Assembly (NCBI GenBank): GCA_900554855.1 | Contig: USIZ01000043.1 | Span: 1-8,662 of the forward strand | Direction of reading: 5' to 3' | Length of the DNA stretch: 8,662 bases | Origin: an uncultured Eubacteriales bacterium | GTDB taxonomy: Bacteria; Bacillota; Clostridia; Oscillospirales; Oscillospiraceae | In this document: positions 1 through 6,285 of the stretch, piece after piece | Layout: each line of letters begins with the position of its first letter | How positions within the stretch are numbered: position 1 is the stretch's first letter | Translations under genes and position numbers: made by a program | The notes under the pieces: model-generated | The model's input: only the letters and a program-made list of their open reading frames with translations | What the model was told of the DNA's origin: nothing | Databases searched by the model: none

Positions 1-64
1 AGCACTGGAAGGAGTTGATGGTGGTGATGACCAGAATGTACAGGGTGGTGGGCATCATCTGGGG
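1..64 (-). pseudogene. ABC permease frame continuing after the in-frame stop
   Basis: Past the TGA at 65..67, the permease frame stays open to the window edge and reads PQMMPTTLYILVITTINSF and on. This is the ordinary continuation of a MalF/UgpA-type permease: the Pro that closes the EAA loop, then the next membrane helix. The break is therefore a point nonsense change rather than a true C-terminus or a frameshift. No start codon with a ribosome binding site is visible for separate translation of this part. The gene continues beyond the window. Confidence 0.75.
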
Positions 65-724
65 TCACTTGATCTTCCAGAACATCTGCAGATCGGTGGC
101 GCCGTCCACCTTGGCGGCCTCGACGAGGGTGGCGTCCACATTGCCCAGCGCGGAGACATACAGCACGATGGGCTGACCCACGGAGGTGGTGAACAGAATC
201 AGGATGATGCACCAGAGGGCGAAGCGGCTGTCGCCCAGCCAGTTGATGTTCTTATCAATGATGCCGGTGCCCTTCAGCACGAAGTTGAAGATGCCGGTGT
301 AGTTGTCGAACATCCACTTCCACACGACGGTGACGGCCACGGAACCGGTGACCACAGGCAGGTAGAAGATGCAGCGGAAGGCACTCAGCAGGGGCCCCTT
401 CAGCTTGTAGATCGCCGAGGAGACCCACAGGGAGAAGGCACATACGGTGGGCACGCTGACCACCACGATAATAAAGGTGTTCTTCAGTGCCTCCAGGAAA
501 GTGGCATCCTGCCACAGCTCCACGAAGTTTTTCAGGCCGACGAAGTTGCCCAACCCCTCGGTGTACATATTGGCATCCGTCAAACTGAGGATGATACAGT
601 ACACCATGGGGATCACAACAAAGCCGAGGAAGAAGATCAGGCTGGGCAGAAGGAACAGATAGCCTGAGATCGTCTCCCGTCTTACCAGAGCGCGGCTCAT
701 GGTATGTTTGGGTGCTTTAGCCAA
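65..724 (-). pseudogene. Sugar ABC transporter permease (MalF/UgpA type), truncated by an in-frame TGA
   Basis: Membrane subunit of a family-1 carbohydrate ABC importer, the partner of the lipoprotein encoded just upstream. I place the start at a TTG (722..724), because GAGAGGAG lies 8 bases ahead of it. An ATG at 700 has no good ribosome binding site, and the longer ORF from 778 lacks one too. From the TTG the product is 219 residues, against about 290-300 for the family. The N-terminus has the typical SGYLFLLPSLIFFLGFVVIP helix, followed by three further hydrophobic segments and the start of the EAA cytoplasmic loop (EAAKVDGATDLQMFWKIK), which contacts the ATPase. The frame then hits TGA where homologues usually carry Trp before Pro. 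A single G-to-A change in TGG would explain it. The truncated product lacks the rest of the loop and the final helices, so it is probably non-functional unless the stop is a sequencing error or is read through. Confidence 0.85.
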
Positions 725-831
725 AGCAGATCGCTCCTCTCTCAAAAAGAAAATAGATTGGATAGGGATACGCATCATGGGTCCGACTCATGGTCCGACC
801 AACCATGCATATCCCCGTCCGGGGAAAATAA

Positions 832-863
832 CGCCCCTCCCCCGCGCATACAGGGGAGGGGCG
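832..863 (-). terminator. Hairpin between binding protein and permease genes
   Basis: An 11-bp perfect GC-rich stem (832..842 with 853..863) with a 10-base loop lies about 50 bases after the lipoprotein stop. Read on the minus strand it is followed by TTATTTTCC, a weak T-tract. This fits a leaky intrinsic terminator or 3'-end stabiliser that keeps binding-protein mRNA above permease mRNA, an arrangement common in ABC sugar operons. The strength and direction are inferred. Confidence 0.65.
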
Positions 864-913
864 CGGAACCCGACTTAGTTCAGGATTCTCACAAGGATGG
901 GATCTTGTGCAGA

Positions 914-2293
914 TCAGCCCTCAGTGGTGGGGTTGTTGGCCTCGGCCATGTAGGACTGAACGGTCTCGGTGACATCAGCACCCTCGCCGATCTTCTGCAG
1001 CATGTTCCACCAAGCGGTACGAGCGCCGGCCCAGCCGGTGGTGACCTGATAGTAGTCGCCCAGGTAAGGCATCAGGACCTGATACTCGTTCATGATCTCG
1101 TCGTCAGCCCAGATGGCGGACAGATCAGTGCCCTCAGCGTTGTCGCGGACGGCGAAGTAGTTGGCAGCCTTGACAGCATCAGCAGTGTGCTCGGAGTCGC
1201 ACATGTACTTGATGAACTCCTTGGCGGCAGCGATCTTGCCGTCGTCGCCGTTGTTGAACACGCCGAAGCCCCAGATGCCGCCGCAGAGCTTGCTCTCGCC
1301 GGTCTCGGAGGGGAAGCTCATGAAGGCGATATCCTCGCCGCTGATGGTCTTGCCAGCGCCGGTGTCAGCGGCGTTGGGGTTCAGCTGCTGAGCAATGTTC
1401 CAGCAGAAGGCCATCTTCAGAGTGCCCTGATAGAACTTGGCGATCTCGTCGCCGCCAGCCAGAGAGGCGTCGAAGGCAATACCGTCCATGCTCTTCAGCT
1501 GCTCCAGAGCCTTGATGTTGGCGGGATCGTCCCAGGTGTAGGCAGTGTGGTCAGCATTGGTGAACGTGCCGCCATACATATTGTTGACCAGAGCGCGGGT
1601 GCCCTGATCGCCACCCTGACCGGCGCAGTAAACAGCAGCGACAGTGTCGCCGTACTTAGCGTACAGAGCGTCAACAGCCTTGATGAAGTTCTCGGTGGTC
1701 CAGGTGTGGGTATCCAGATCCAGATACTGATCGGCGCCGGCCTCCTTGAAGGCAGTCAGGTTGACGGCCATGCAGTGGGCGGTCATGACCAGAGGATACT
1801 CATAGACGGCGCCCTCGCTGTTGGTGCAGGCAGACAGCACGTTCTCATAGATCTCGGTCTTGTCGGTGTCGTCCATCAGATCGGACAGGTCGACCATGTA
1901 GCCGTTGGCGCCCCAGTTGGCGACCAGACGCTCAGGGCCTTCCATGATGACATCGGGAGCATTCTTGGCGGTGATGGCGGAGTTGACCTTATCGTCGCCG
2001 TTGGTGTAGTCCAGGTACTCGACGCTGACCTTGATACCGGTCTCGGCAGTGAAGGCATCGGTCAGTTCCTTGACGACATCCTCTTTACCCCAGTTGCCGA
2101 TGGGGTAGGTCCACAGGGTGATCTCCTCAGCAGAATTGCCGGAAGCGGCAGGTGCTTCGGACTTGTCGCCGGAAGCGGCAGGAGCGCTGTTGGCGGCACC
2201 GCTGCTCGCAGCGGGCTTGGAGCTGCCGCCGCCGCAGGACGCCAGAGCGACGACCATAGCCAGAGACAGAACCAGAGCAAGGATCTTCTTCAT
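914..2293 (-). CDS. Extracellular sugar-binding lipoprotein of an ABC importer (family 1 solute-binding protein)
   Basis: Captures a carbohydrate outside the membrane and hands it to the permease. The 459-residue length is normal for the family. The N-terminus is a lipoprotein signal: MKK, a hydrophobic core, then the lipobox LASC with Cys20 as the lipidated residue. A Gly/Ser/Ala/Pro-rich tether follows (about 24-55), and the mature domain begins at EEITLWTY. Family-1 hallmarks include the ITLWTYP start, FTAETGIKVSVEY, NAPDVIM, a GGIWGFGVF segment and a C-terminal tryptophan-rich WAGARTAWWNML. ATG is supported by AAGGAGG 8 bases upstream and by the signal peptide. It is the first gene of a minus-strand unit with the damaged permease and has its own near-consensus promoter (2365..2393). 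The ligand cannot be read from sequence. The neighbouring epimerase, kinase and nagA suggest an N-acetylated amino sugar or sialic acid derivative, which is inference. Confidence 0.93.
   Translation of the reverse strand: MKKILALVLSLAMVVALASCGGGSSKPAASSGAANSAPAASGDKSEAPAASGNSAEEITLWTYPIGNWGKEDVVKELTDAFTAETGIKVSVEYLDYTNGDDKVNSAITAKNAPDVIMEGPERLVANWGANGYMVDLSDLMDDTDKTEIYENVLSACTNSEGAVYEYPLVMTAHCMAVNLTAFKEAGADQYLDLDTHTWTTENFIKAVDALYAKYGDTVAAVYCAGQGGDQGTRALVNNMYGGTFTNADHTAYTWDDPANIKALEQLKSMDGIAFDASLAGGDEIAKFYQGTLKMAFCWNIAQQLNPNAADTGAGKTISGEDIAFMSFPSETGESKLCGGIWGFGVFNNGDDGKIAAAKEFIKYMCDSEHTADAVKAANYFAVRDNAEGTDLSAIWADDEIMNEYQVLMPYLGDYYQVTTGWAGARTAWWNMLQKIGEGADVTETVQSYMAEANNPTTEG
2138..2182. repeat. 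30-bp-period direct repeat in the lipoprotein tether
   Basis: The 15-base string gccggaagcggcagg occurs at 2138..2152 and again at 2168..2182. In the protein it encodes two copies of APAASG spaced ten residues apart, within the disordered tether after the lipidated Cys. It looks like a small in-frame duplication that lengthens the linker. Confidence 0.7.
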
Positions 2294-2337
2294 TTTTTGT
2301 CCTCCTTTTTACGATTGCACATATTACAAATGCACAG

Positions 2338-2357
2338 GATGAAACCTGCGTTTCATC
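2338..2357. promoter_or_regulatory. Operator-like dyad at the start of the lipoprotein transcript
   Basis: Perfect 8-bp arms gatgaaac (2338..2345) and gtttcatc (2350..2357) flank a 4-base centre. The dyad begins 7 bases downstream of the -10 box of the minus-strand promoter, so it covers the predicted transcription start. That position suits a repressor operator. It could instead form a hairpin at the 5' end of the mRNA. The protein that binds it is unknown. The centre is not the CG typical of LacI-family or cre sites. Confidence 0.5.
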
Positions 2358-2364
2358 TGTGAAG

Positions 2365-2393
2365 ATTGTACAAAATACTTCCATCCATGTCAA
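2365..2393 (-). promoter_or_regulatory. Sigma-A promoter for the binding-protein gene
   Basis: On the minus strand TTGACA (2388..2393) and TACAAT (2365..2370) are separated by exactly 17 bases, with AT-rich sequence upstream of the -35. The predicted start is near 2358, giving a leader of about 65 bases. This is the strongest-looking promoter in the window, in line with the high expression usual for binding proteins. Confidence 0.85.
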
Positions 2394-2473
2394 GTGAATT
2401 TTGAAAGAAAATTTCATATTTCCGGAGTGGAGAAAAATTTTTCAATTTTCGACGGGATTCATCTCCTTCCCGC

Positions 2474-2502
2474 TTGACTTTTCAAACTCCTGTCGTTACA
2501 CT
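2474..2502 (+). promoter_or_regulatory. Sigma-A promoter for the SGNH esterase gene
   Basis: TTGACT (2474..2479) and TACACT (2497..2502) are separated by 17 bases, predicting a start near 2509 and a leader of about 78 bases. It faces away from the lipoprotein promoter, and the two -35 boxes are about 80 bases apart. The leader includes a small GGCGG/CCGCC inverted repeat (2511..2526) and the AT-rich palindrome at 2546..2558. Confidence 0.65.
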
Positions 2503-2544
2503 GAAATTCAGGCGGTCACCCCCGCCGTGCTCAATCGCGGTACA

Positions 2545-2558
2545 TGAAAATTATTTTC
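2545..2558. promoter_or_regulatory. Candidate regulator site, TGAAAATTATTTTC
   Basis: GAAAATTATTTTC (2546..2558) is a palindrome around one central base, lying between the esterase promoter and its ribosome binding site. The 13-base string TGAAAATTATTTT recurs exactly at 6371..6383 in the other divergent promoter region. A related perfect palindrome, gaaaaatttttc, lies at 2432..2443 between the two promoters here. The RpiR protein encoded at 3994..4875 is the natural candidate to bind, but nothing in the sequence proves it. AT-rich matches can also arise by chance. Confidence 0.4.
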
Positions 2559-2586
2559 TGACAATAGGACAAAGGACGTGAAGCAT

Positions 2587-3225
2587 ATGAAAAAGCATAT
2601 TCTCTGCCTGGGCGATTCCAACACCCATGGCTACTGCGCCGACCCCGCCGACTGCGCTGACGGCGGCATCCGCTTCAACGAGGACGAGCGCTGGACCTGC
2701 CTGCTGCAGAAGGCGCTGGGCGAGGATTATCTGGTTACCGAAGAGGGCCTATCCGGCCGCACCACAGTGTTCGTCGATCCGCTCCACGAGAGCATGGACG
2801 CGCTCAGCGTTGCCTATCCCCTGCTCAAGAGCCATGAGAACATCGACCTGCTCATCGTCATGCTGGGCACCAACGACACAAAGGAGCGTTTCGGCGCCAA
2901 TGCCACCTGCATCGGTCTGGGCATGGATCGGCTGGTACGCAAGGCCATGAGTGTGGACTGCTGGGGCAGTCATGAGCCCAACATCCTGATCGTCGCGCCC
3001 CCCTCCATCAAGCCTGGCTTCCACGACGACGCCATGGGCGAAGGCTGCGTGGAGCGTTCTCAGGGCGTAGCCGAGCAGTACAAGAAGATCGCCGCCGGGC
3101 TGGGCTGCCGCTTTATGGACGCCGAGGGCTGCGAATTCAATCAGGTCGACTTTATGCACCTGACCCGCGCCGGTCATGCCGAGCTGGCCGCAAGACTGGC
3201 CAAGCTGGTGCCCGCCATCGTGTAA
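2587..3225 (+). CDS. SGNH-fold esterase, MsAcT-like arylesterase/acyltransferase group
   Basis: A cytoplasmic hydrolase (no signal peptide) of 212 residues, probably cleaving or transferring small acyl esters such as O-acetyl groups. The SGNH blocks are in order: CLGDSNTHG near residues 7-15 (nucleophile Ser11), EEGLSGRTT (52-60), MLGTNDTKERF (92-102, oxyanion Asn96), and VDFMHLT (Asp188, His191) completing the catalytic set. The overall pattern (DERWTCLLQKALG, EEGLSGRTT, LGTNDTK, VAPPS) follows the Mycobacterium smegmatis MsAcT arylesterase group rather than typical secreted GDSL lipases. I prefer the ATG at 2587, with AAGGA 10 bases upstream. A GTG at 2578 in the same frame sits too close to that site. 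It has its own promoter and ends at a strong shared terminator. A role in removing O-acetyl groups from an imported amino sugar is inference from context. Confidence 0.85.
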   Translation: MKKHILCLGDSNTHGYCADPADCADGGIRFNEDERWTCLLQKALGEDYLVTEEGLSGRTTVFVDPLHESMDALSVAYPLLKSHENIDLLIVMLGTNDTKERFGANATCIGLGMDRLVRKAMSVDCWGSHEPNILIVAPPSIKPGFHDDAMGEGCVERSQGVAEQYKKIAAGLGCRFMDAEGCEFNQVDFMHLTRAGHAELAARLAKLVPAIV

Positions 3226-3240
3226 TTTCATTCTCTTTCC

Positions 3241-3284
3241 AAATGCAAAGGAGCATTGCCCGTCGGCAATGCTCCTTTGCATTT
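3241..3284. terminator. Bidirectional intrinsic terminator between convergent genes
   Basis: Perfect 20-bp arms (3241..3260 and 3265..3284) enclose the tetraloop cgtc. The stem has a GC-rich core with A-rich and T-rich outer ends, so each strand ends in a T-rich segment: ATTTTGCTTT on plus, CTTTGCATTT on minus. It lies 15 bases after the esterase stop and 10 bases after the end of the DUF624 gene, and can serve both. Confidence 0.92.
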
Positions 3285-3294
3285 TGCTTTCTCT

Positions 3295-3957
3295 TTAATC
3301 TTCGGTTTCATTCTCCGGCGGCTTATCCTCCAACCTGGCCCGCTCCTCATCATTGAGGTATTTGGGGAAAATACGCTCCAGAAACAGCGATACCAGCAGA
3401 ATGGTAAGCGTCGGCGCGAACGCCACCGGCCACCACCGCTCCAGGCCGAAAACGACCATCTGCACGGTCAGCAGCACCACCACGAAGGTGGAGGGCAGGT
3501 GGCGGATCGCGAGGATAAAGGAGGTACGGAACAATTCCTTCACGCTCATATCGAACCGCCCCATCATGGGAAACAGATAGCAGAACATCCCCACCGGGAT
3601 CAGCAGGACGATGTAATAGGCCACAAACATCACCACGCCCTGACTGCTGACCGCGTTGGCCCGCATGACCGCGTAGCCGTAGGCCAGCAGCAGCATGACC
3701 GGGATAAAGATCAGCGTGGCCGGAATCCCCCGGCGCAGGTTCTGCACAAAGGCCTTCCAGTACATTCCGAAAGCCCCGTCGTCCGATTTGTGGCGGAACA
3801 CCTTGACAACCGTGTAGTAGAGCGCCGCAGTGGCCGGGCCGATGGTCACAATGGGCAGACAGAGGGCGATCCAGAAAATGCTCAGCCCCACAAAATCCAC
3901 GCTCCGGGCCATGATGCGCCAGAATAGATTGTCCGGGTCAAATACCTGTCGGAACAT
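3295..3957 (-). CDS. DUF624 (YesL family) membrane protein
   Basis: A 220-residue integral membrane protein of the DUF624/YesL family. These proteins recur beside carbohydrate ABC transporters and sugar regulators in Firmicutes, but their molecular role is not established. Visible are about five hydrophobic segments (about 22-45, 79-98, 108-130, 155-172, 176-194), the family-like start MFRQVFDPDNLFWRIMARSV, a short soluble stretch with FRHKSDDGAFGMYWKAF before the second helix, and a charged C-terminal tail. The start is fixed by AGGAGGGG a few bases upstream. It is the last gene of the epimerase-regulator-DUF624 operon, 36 bases after the regulator stop, and ends at the bidirectional terminator. 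Its length matches the family and nothing is broken. Confidence 0.88.
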   Translation of the reverse strand: MFRQVFDPDNLFWRIMARSVDFVGLSIFWIALCLPIVTIGPATAALYYTVVKVFRHKSDDGAFGMYWKAFVQNLRRGIPATLIFIPVMLLLAYGYAVMRANAVSSQGVVMFVAYYIVLLIPVGMFCYLFPMMGRFDMSVKELFRTSFILAIRHLPSTFVVVLLTVQMVVFGLERWWPVAFAPTLTILLVSLFLERIFPKYLNDEERARLEDKPPENETED

Positions 3958-3993
3958 AGGCCCCTCCTAGTCTGCCATATAGAATGAACTGCG

Positions 3994-4875
3994 TCAGATA
4001 TGCTTTTCCGCCAGCGCGTTGGCGACGAGCTCCTGGTTGTGGTGGCACTGCTCCGGATCCCGGCGGATGAACTCATTGTAAAGTACATCCACGATAAAAA
4101 GCTGCGCCATCCGGGCAGGCATACTGCCCAGCTGAAGCGGCCCCTCATAGGAGCCGCACTGGAGCACCACATCAGCCTGTGCTGCGCCGGGCGAGCGGGA
4201 AAACCGGGTCACGAGAATGATCTTTGCCCCCCGTTCCCGGGCGATCTGGGTCAGCTCCATCAGCTCCTTGGTGGAACCGGAGTAAGAGAAGAACAGCAGA
4301 ACATCCTTCTCCCCGGTCAGGGCAATGGTGCTGGCCTGCTTATGGGAGTCCTGCATAAACCAAAACTTTTCGGAAACGGTGGAGAAAATGTGGGCCGCCT
4401 CCTCCGCCAGGATCATGGAACCGCCCTGCCCCATACAGCACACCCTCTGGGCGGCGCAGAGCAGATCCACCGCAGCCGTGATCTGCTCCGGCCGCACCAG
4501 CTCCATGCTCTGGGCAATGGCGGAGGTCTGCGCAGTGTACAGCTTGCGGCACAGCTCCGCAATGGAATCCTCGGGGGTGATCTCCCCCTCCTGTCCCTCC
4601 ATGGTGGGACTGATGCCGCCGTGCTCCTCGGCTGTCGCCTTGGCCACGGCCAGCTTGAATGCGTTATAGCCCTTCAGCTTCAGGCGGCGGCAGAAGCGGG
4701 AGATCGTAGCTTCCGCCACACCGCTCTCATAGGCCAGCTCGGAAATGGACATGAACTGCACGTCTGTCTTATGGGCCAGCACATAATCCGCCACTTTTTT
4801 CTCCGAAACCGTCAAGTGGAAATAGCTGTTGCTGATATTGGCAAATACATTGCCGATCTTCGCCTGTTCCGTCAT
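3994..4875 (-). CDS. RpiR-family transcriptional regulator (HTH + SIS domain)
   Basis: A 293-residue DNA-binding sensor of phosphorylated sugars. Residues 1-80 form the RpiR helix-turn-helix domain (LTVSEKKVADYVLAH, then SISELAYESGVAEATISRFCRRLKLKGYNAFK in the recognition region). A variable linker follows, then a SIS sugar-phosphate-binding domain at about 135-270 with GQGGSM (149-154) and FSYSGSTKE (196-204). I start it at the ATG at 4875, preceded by AAAGGTGA. An upstream in-frame ATG at 4932 overlaps the intergenic hairpin and adds residues unlike the family. It lies 72 bases after the epimerase and 36 before the DUF624 gene, so it is probably co-transcribed with the functions it controls. 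In Firmicutes, RpiR proteins control sialic acid and other amino sugar genes (for example NanR of Clostridium). A ligand such as ManNAc-6-P or GlcNAc-6-P is inference, as is whether it represses or activates. Confidence 0.93.
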   Translation of the reverse strand: MTEQAKIGNVFANISNSYFHLTVSEKKVADYVLAHKTDVQFMSISELAYESGVAEATISRFCRRLKLKGYNAFKLAVAKATAEEHGGISPTMEGQEGEITPEDSIAELCRKLYTAQTSAIAQSMELVRPEQITAAVDLLCAAQRVCCMGQGGSMILAEEAAHIFSTVSEKFWFMQDSHKQASTIALTGEKDVLLFFSYSGSTKELMELTQIARERGAKIILVTRFSRSPGAAQADVVLQCGSYEGPLQLGSMPARMAQLFIVDVLYNEFIRRDPEQCHHNQELVANALAEKHI

Positions 4876-4907
4876 GCTTTCACCTTTCGGTCCTCTCTCT
4901 GTGTCGG

Positions 4908-4936
4908 CGGCATGGGCGCGCAAGCCGCCCATGCCG
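4908..4936 (-). other. Intercistronic hairpin between epimerase and regulator genes
   Basis: An 11-bp perfect stem, cggcatgggcg (4908..4918) with cgcccatgccg (4926..4936), encloses a 7-base loop starting 12 bases after the epimerase stop. On the minus strand no T-tract follows (CGACACAGAGAGAGG), so it is unlikely to terminate transcription. It more likely stabilises the upstream message or marks a processing point, giving more epimerase than regulator. Confidence 0.6.
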
Positions 4937-4947
4937 TACTGCTTCGA

Positions 4948-6162
4948 TCAGGCCTCCGCTTTGGCCTCGACCTCATCCATCATCTTGTCCAGATAGATCA
5001 GGCAGCGCGGCACATGGAAGGGGCCCTTGAAGGTGCTGCCCTTGCAGGCAGGCTCGGTGGGCAGGCCGTCCCGACGCAGGTAGCCATACCACTCACCGAA
5101 CTCGGGATCAGCAAAATGCTCCTTGGCATACTCGGCAGTCTTGTAGAACCAATCCAGATAATACTGGTCGCCGGTGTCACGGTAGAGCATCATGGAAGCG
5201 ATCAGGATCTCGTTGTGAGGCCACCAGAGCTTCATGTCGTGCTCATAGGCCTCAGGCGGGCAGCCCATGCAGTCGATAAAGTAGAGCAGGCCGCCATACT
5301 TCTCATCCCAGCCGGCGCTGATGGCATTATGGAAGATCGTCTGGGCAATCTCGCTCAGCGCCTGATCGCCTTCATAGTTGGCCTGCTCCTCCAGGAACCA
5401 GCTGCCCTCAATGTCGTGACCAGGATTCACCACGCGTCCGGCGGTGGTGTCGGTCTGGAGGGAGCCGTCCACACCGACGGTCTCCAGCACGCACTTCAGC
5501 TCAGGCTTATAGTGGTACTTGATGATCTCGTCCACACACTCACGGGCGCGCTGATCGTAGAGCTCCCGGTTCTCGGGGTCGCAGCGGCGCATGACGGCGG
5601 TGACATTCAGATAGATCATCGGATCGCCGAAGGCACGGCTCTGACGGGTCTCGGGAATCGTCTTGGGGCCCAGGCCGGTGGGATCCTTGATAAGGCCGTG
5701 ATTCAGGTTGTACACCATCTCATAGGCCCGGCGGGCACGCTCGATGCGGACGGTGTCGCCGGTGTTGGCATAATACTCCGCATTGGCGATGGTATAAAAG
5801 TTCTCGGAGTGGCAGTAGCGGCGCTGGCGCAGAGGCTTGCCGTCACCGGTGACGGTGAAATAGAGCCGTCCGCCCGCCTCGTGATTGACGCAGTGCTCCT
5901 CCAGGAAGTCCAGGCAGCTGCGGCTGGCCTCCAGCCACTCGTCGCGCTTGCCGTAGTTGGTGCACAGGAAGGCAAAGATCCAGCCGCACCGGCCCTGCAT
6001 CCATACGCTCTTATCGGTGGAGTAGATCTTGCCCTTGCGGTCGATGCAGGTATACACGCCGCCGTGCTCCTTATCCATGCCATACTTGAGCCAGAAGTCC
6101 ACGCTGCGCTTCAGCTCGTCCTTCACCCACTGGTGGGTCGCCTGAAATTTCGCCTTATCCAT
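4948..6162 (-). CDS. N-acylglucosamine 2-epimerase (AGE/RnBP family)
   Basis: A cytosolic (alpha/alpha)6-barrel epimerase of 404 residues, the usual family length. It most likely interconverts free N-acetylmannosamine and N-acetylglucosamine. Key family segments are present: MQGRCGW (Arg58), NPGHDIEGSWF (His249, Glu252), KLWWPHNE (311-318) and FHVPRCL (His383). The NPGH and FHVPR histidines correspond to the essential pair of mammalian renin-binding protein. WWPHNE favours N-acylglucosamine epimerase over cellobiose 2-epimerase, which usually has WWVQAE. The start is the ATG at 6162, with AAAGGA 10 bases upstream. An in-frame ATG at 6201 would add an atypical MHLHPHRRK leader. It heads the minus-strand operon, transcribed from the promoter at 6294..6322 through a leader of about 125 bases, and is divergent from the kinase-nagA operon that would consume its GlcNAc product. 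Substrate is inferred from family and context. Confidence 0.9.
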   Translation of the reverse strand: MDKAKFQATHQWVKDELKRSVDFWLKYGMDKEHGGVYTCIDRKGKIYSTDKSVWMQGRCGWIFAFLCTNYGKRDEWLEASRSCLDFLEEHCVNHEAGGRLYFTVTGDGKPLRQRRYCHSENFYTIANAEYYANTGDTVRIERARRAYEMVYNLNHGLIKDPTGLGPKTIPETRQSRAFGDPMIYLNVTAVMRRCDPENRELYDQRARECVDEIIKYHYKPELKCVLETVGVDGSLQTDTTAGRVVNPGHDIEGSWFLEEQANYEGDQALSEIAQTIFHNAISAGWDEKYGGLLYFIDCMGCPPEAYEHDMKLWWPHNEILIASMMLYRDTGDQYYLDWFYKTAEYAKEHFADPEFGEWYGYLRRDGLPTEPACKGSTFKGPFHVPRCLIYLDKMMDEVEAKAEA

Positions 6163-6179
6163 GACAAAACCATCCTTTC

Positions 6180-6232
6180 GTCTGTGCGGGTGCAGATGCA
6201 CCAGGCATTATATATAATGTATACAGACCCGC
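6180..6232 (-). promoter_or_regulatory. Structured leader just upstream of the epimerase ribosome binding site
   Basis: Several inverted repeats crowd this 53-base stretch. GCGGGT (6186..6191) can pair with ACCCGC (6227..6232). GTCTGT (6180..6185) can pair with ACAGAC (6223..6228). These two pairings overlap at 6227..6228 and exclude each other. Between them lie GGTGC-agat-GCACC (6189..6202) and the 14-bp palindrome cattatatataatg (6206..6219). The ribosome binding site begins about 6 bases beyond. Competing stems next to a Shine-Dalgarno sequence suggest translational control, but no known riboswitch is recognised, and the AT palindrome could instead be a DNA operator. Confidence 0.4.
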
Positions 6233-6258
6233 TGTTCACTCCGTTTTCTCCGGAGCTG

Positions 6259-6285
6259 GGCGCAGACGCTCTCTGCGCCGTTTTT
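6259..6285. other. Stem-loop in the epimerase leader, followed by T5 on the plus strand
   Basis: Perfect 8-bp arms GGCGCAGA (6259..6266) and TCTGCGCC (6272..6279) enclose a 5-base loop. On the plus strand GTTTTT follows, which has the form of an intrinsic terminator, though no plus-strand gene ends nearby. On the minus strand it forms a stem-loop about 8 bases from the predicted 5' end of the epimerase mRNA, where it could protect the message. As a plus-strand terminator it could stop transcripts running antisense through the operon. Confidence 0.5.

Noticed and set aside
65..67. TGA read as tryptophan or another amino acid (alternative code or selenocysteine)
   Set aside because: The lipoprotein, regulator and epimerase genes end in TGA at natural positions, and the many Trp residues in the window use TGG. 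No selenocysteine context is expected in a permease EAA loop.
2338..2357. A cre (CcpA) site at the binding-protein promoter
   Set aside because: The distance between TG and CA is 16 bases rather than the 14 of the cre consensus, and the centre lacks CG. I keep it only as a dyad for an unknown regulator.
704..2362. A 552-codon open frame antisense to the binding-protein gene
   Set aside because: The translation is low-complexity Gly/Val/Ala/Leu mirror sequence, while the minus strand encodes a complete lipoprotein with signal peptide and promoter.
6206..6219. TATAAT in the AT palindrome as a -10 box for either strand
   Set aside because: No acceptable -35 box lies 16-18 bases upstream on either strand, and better promoters exist for both flanking operons.
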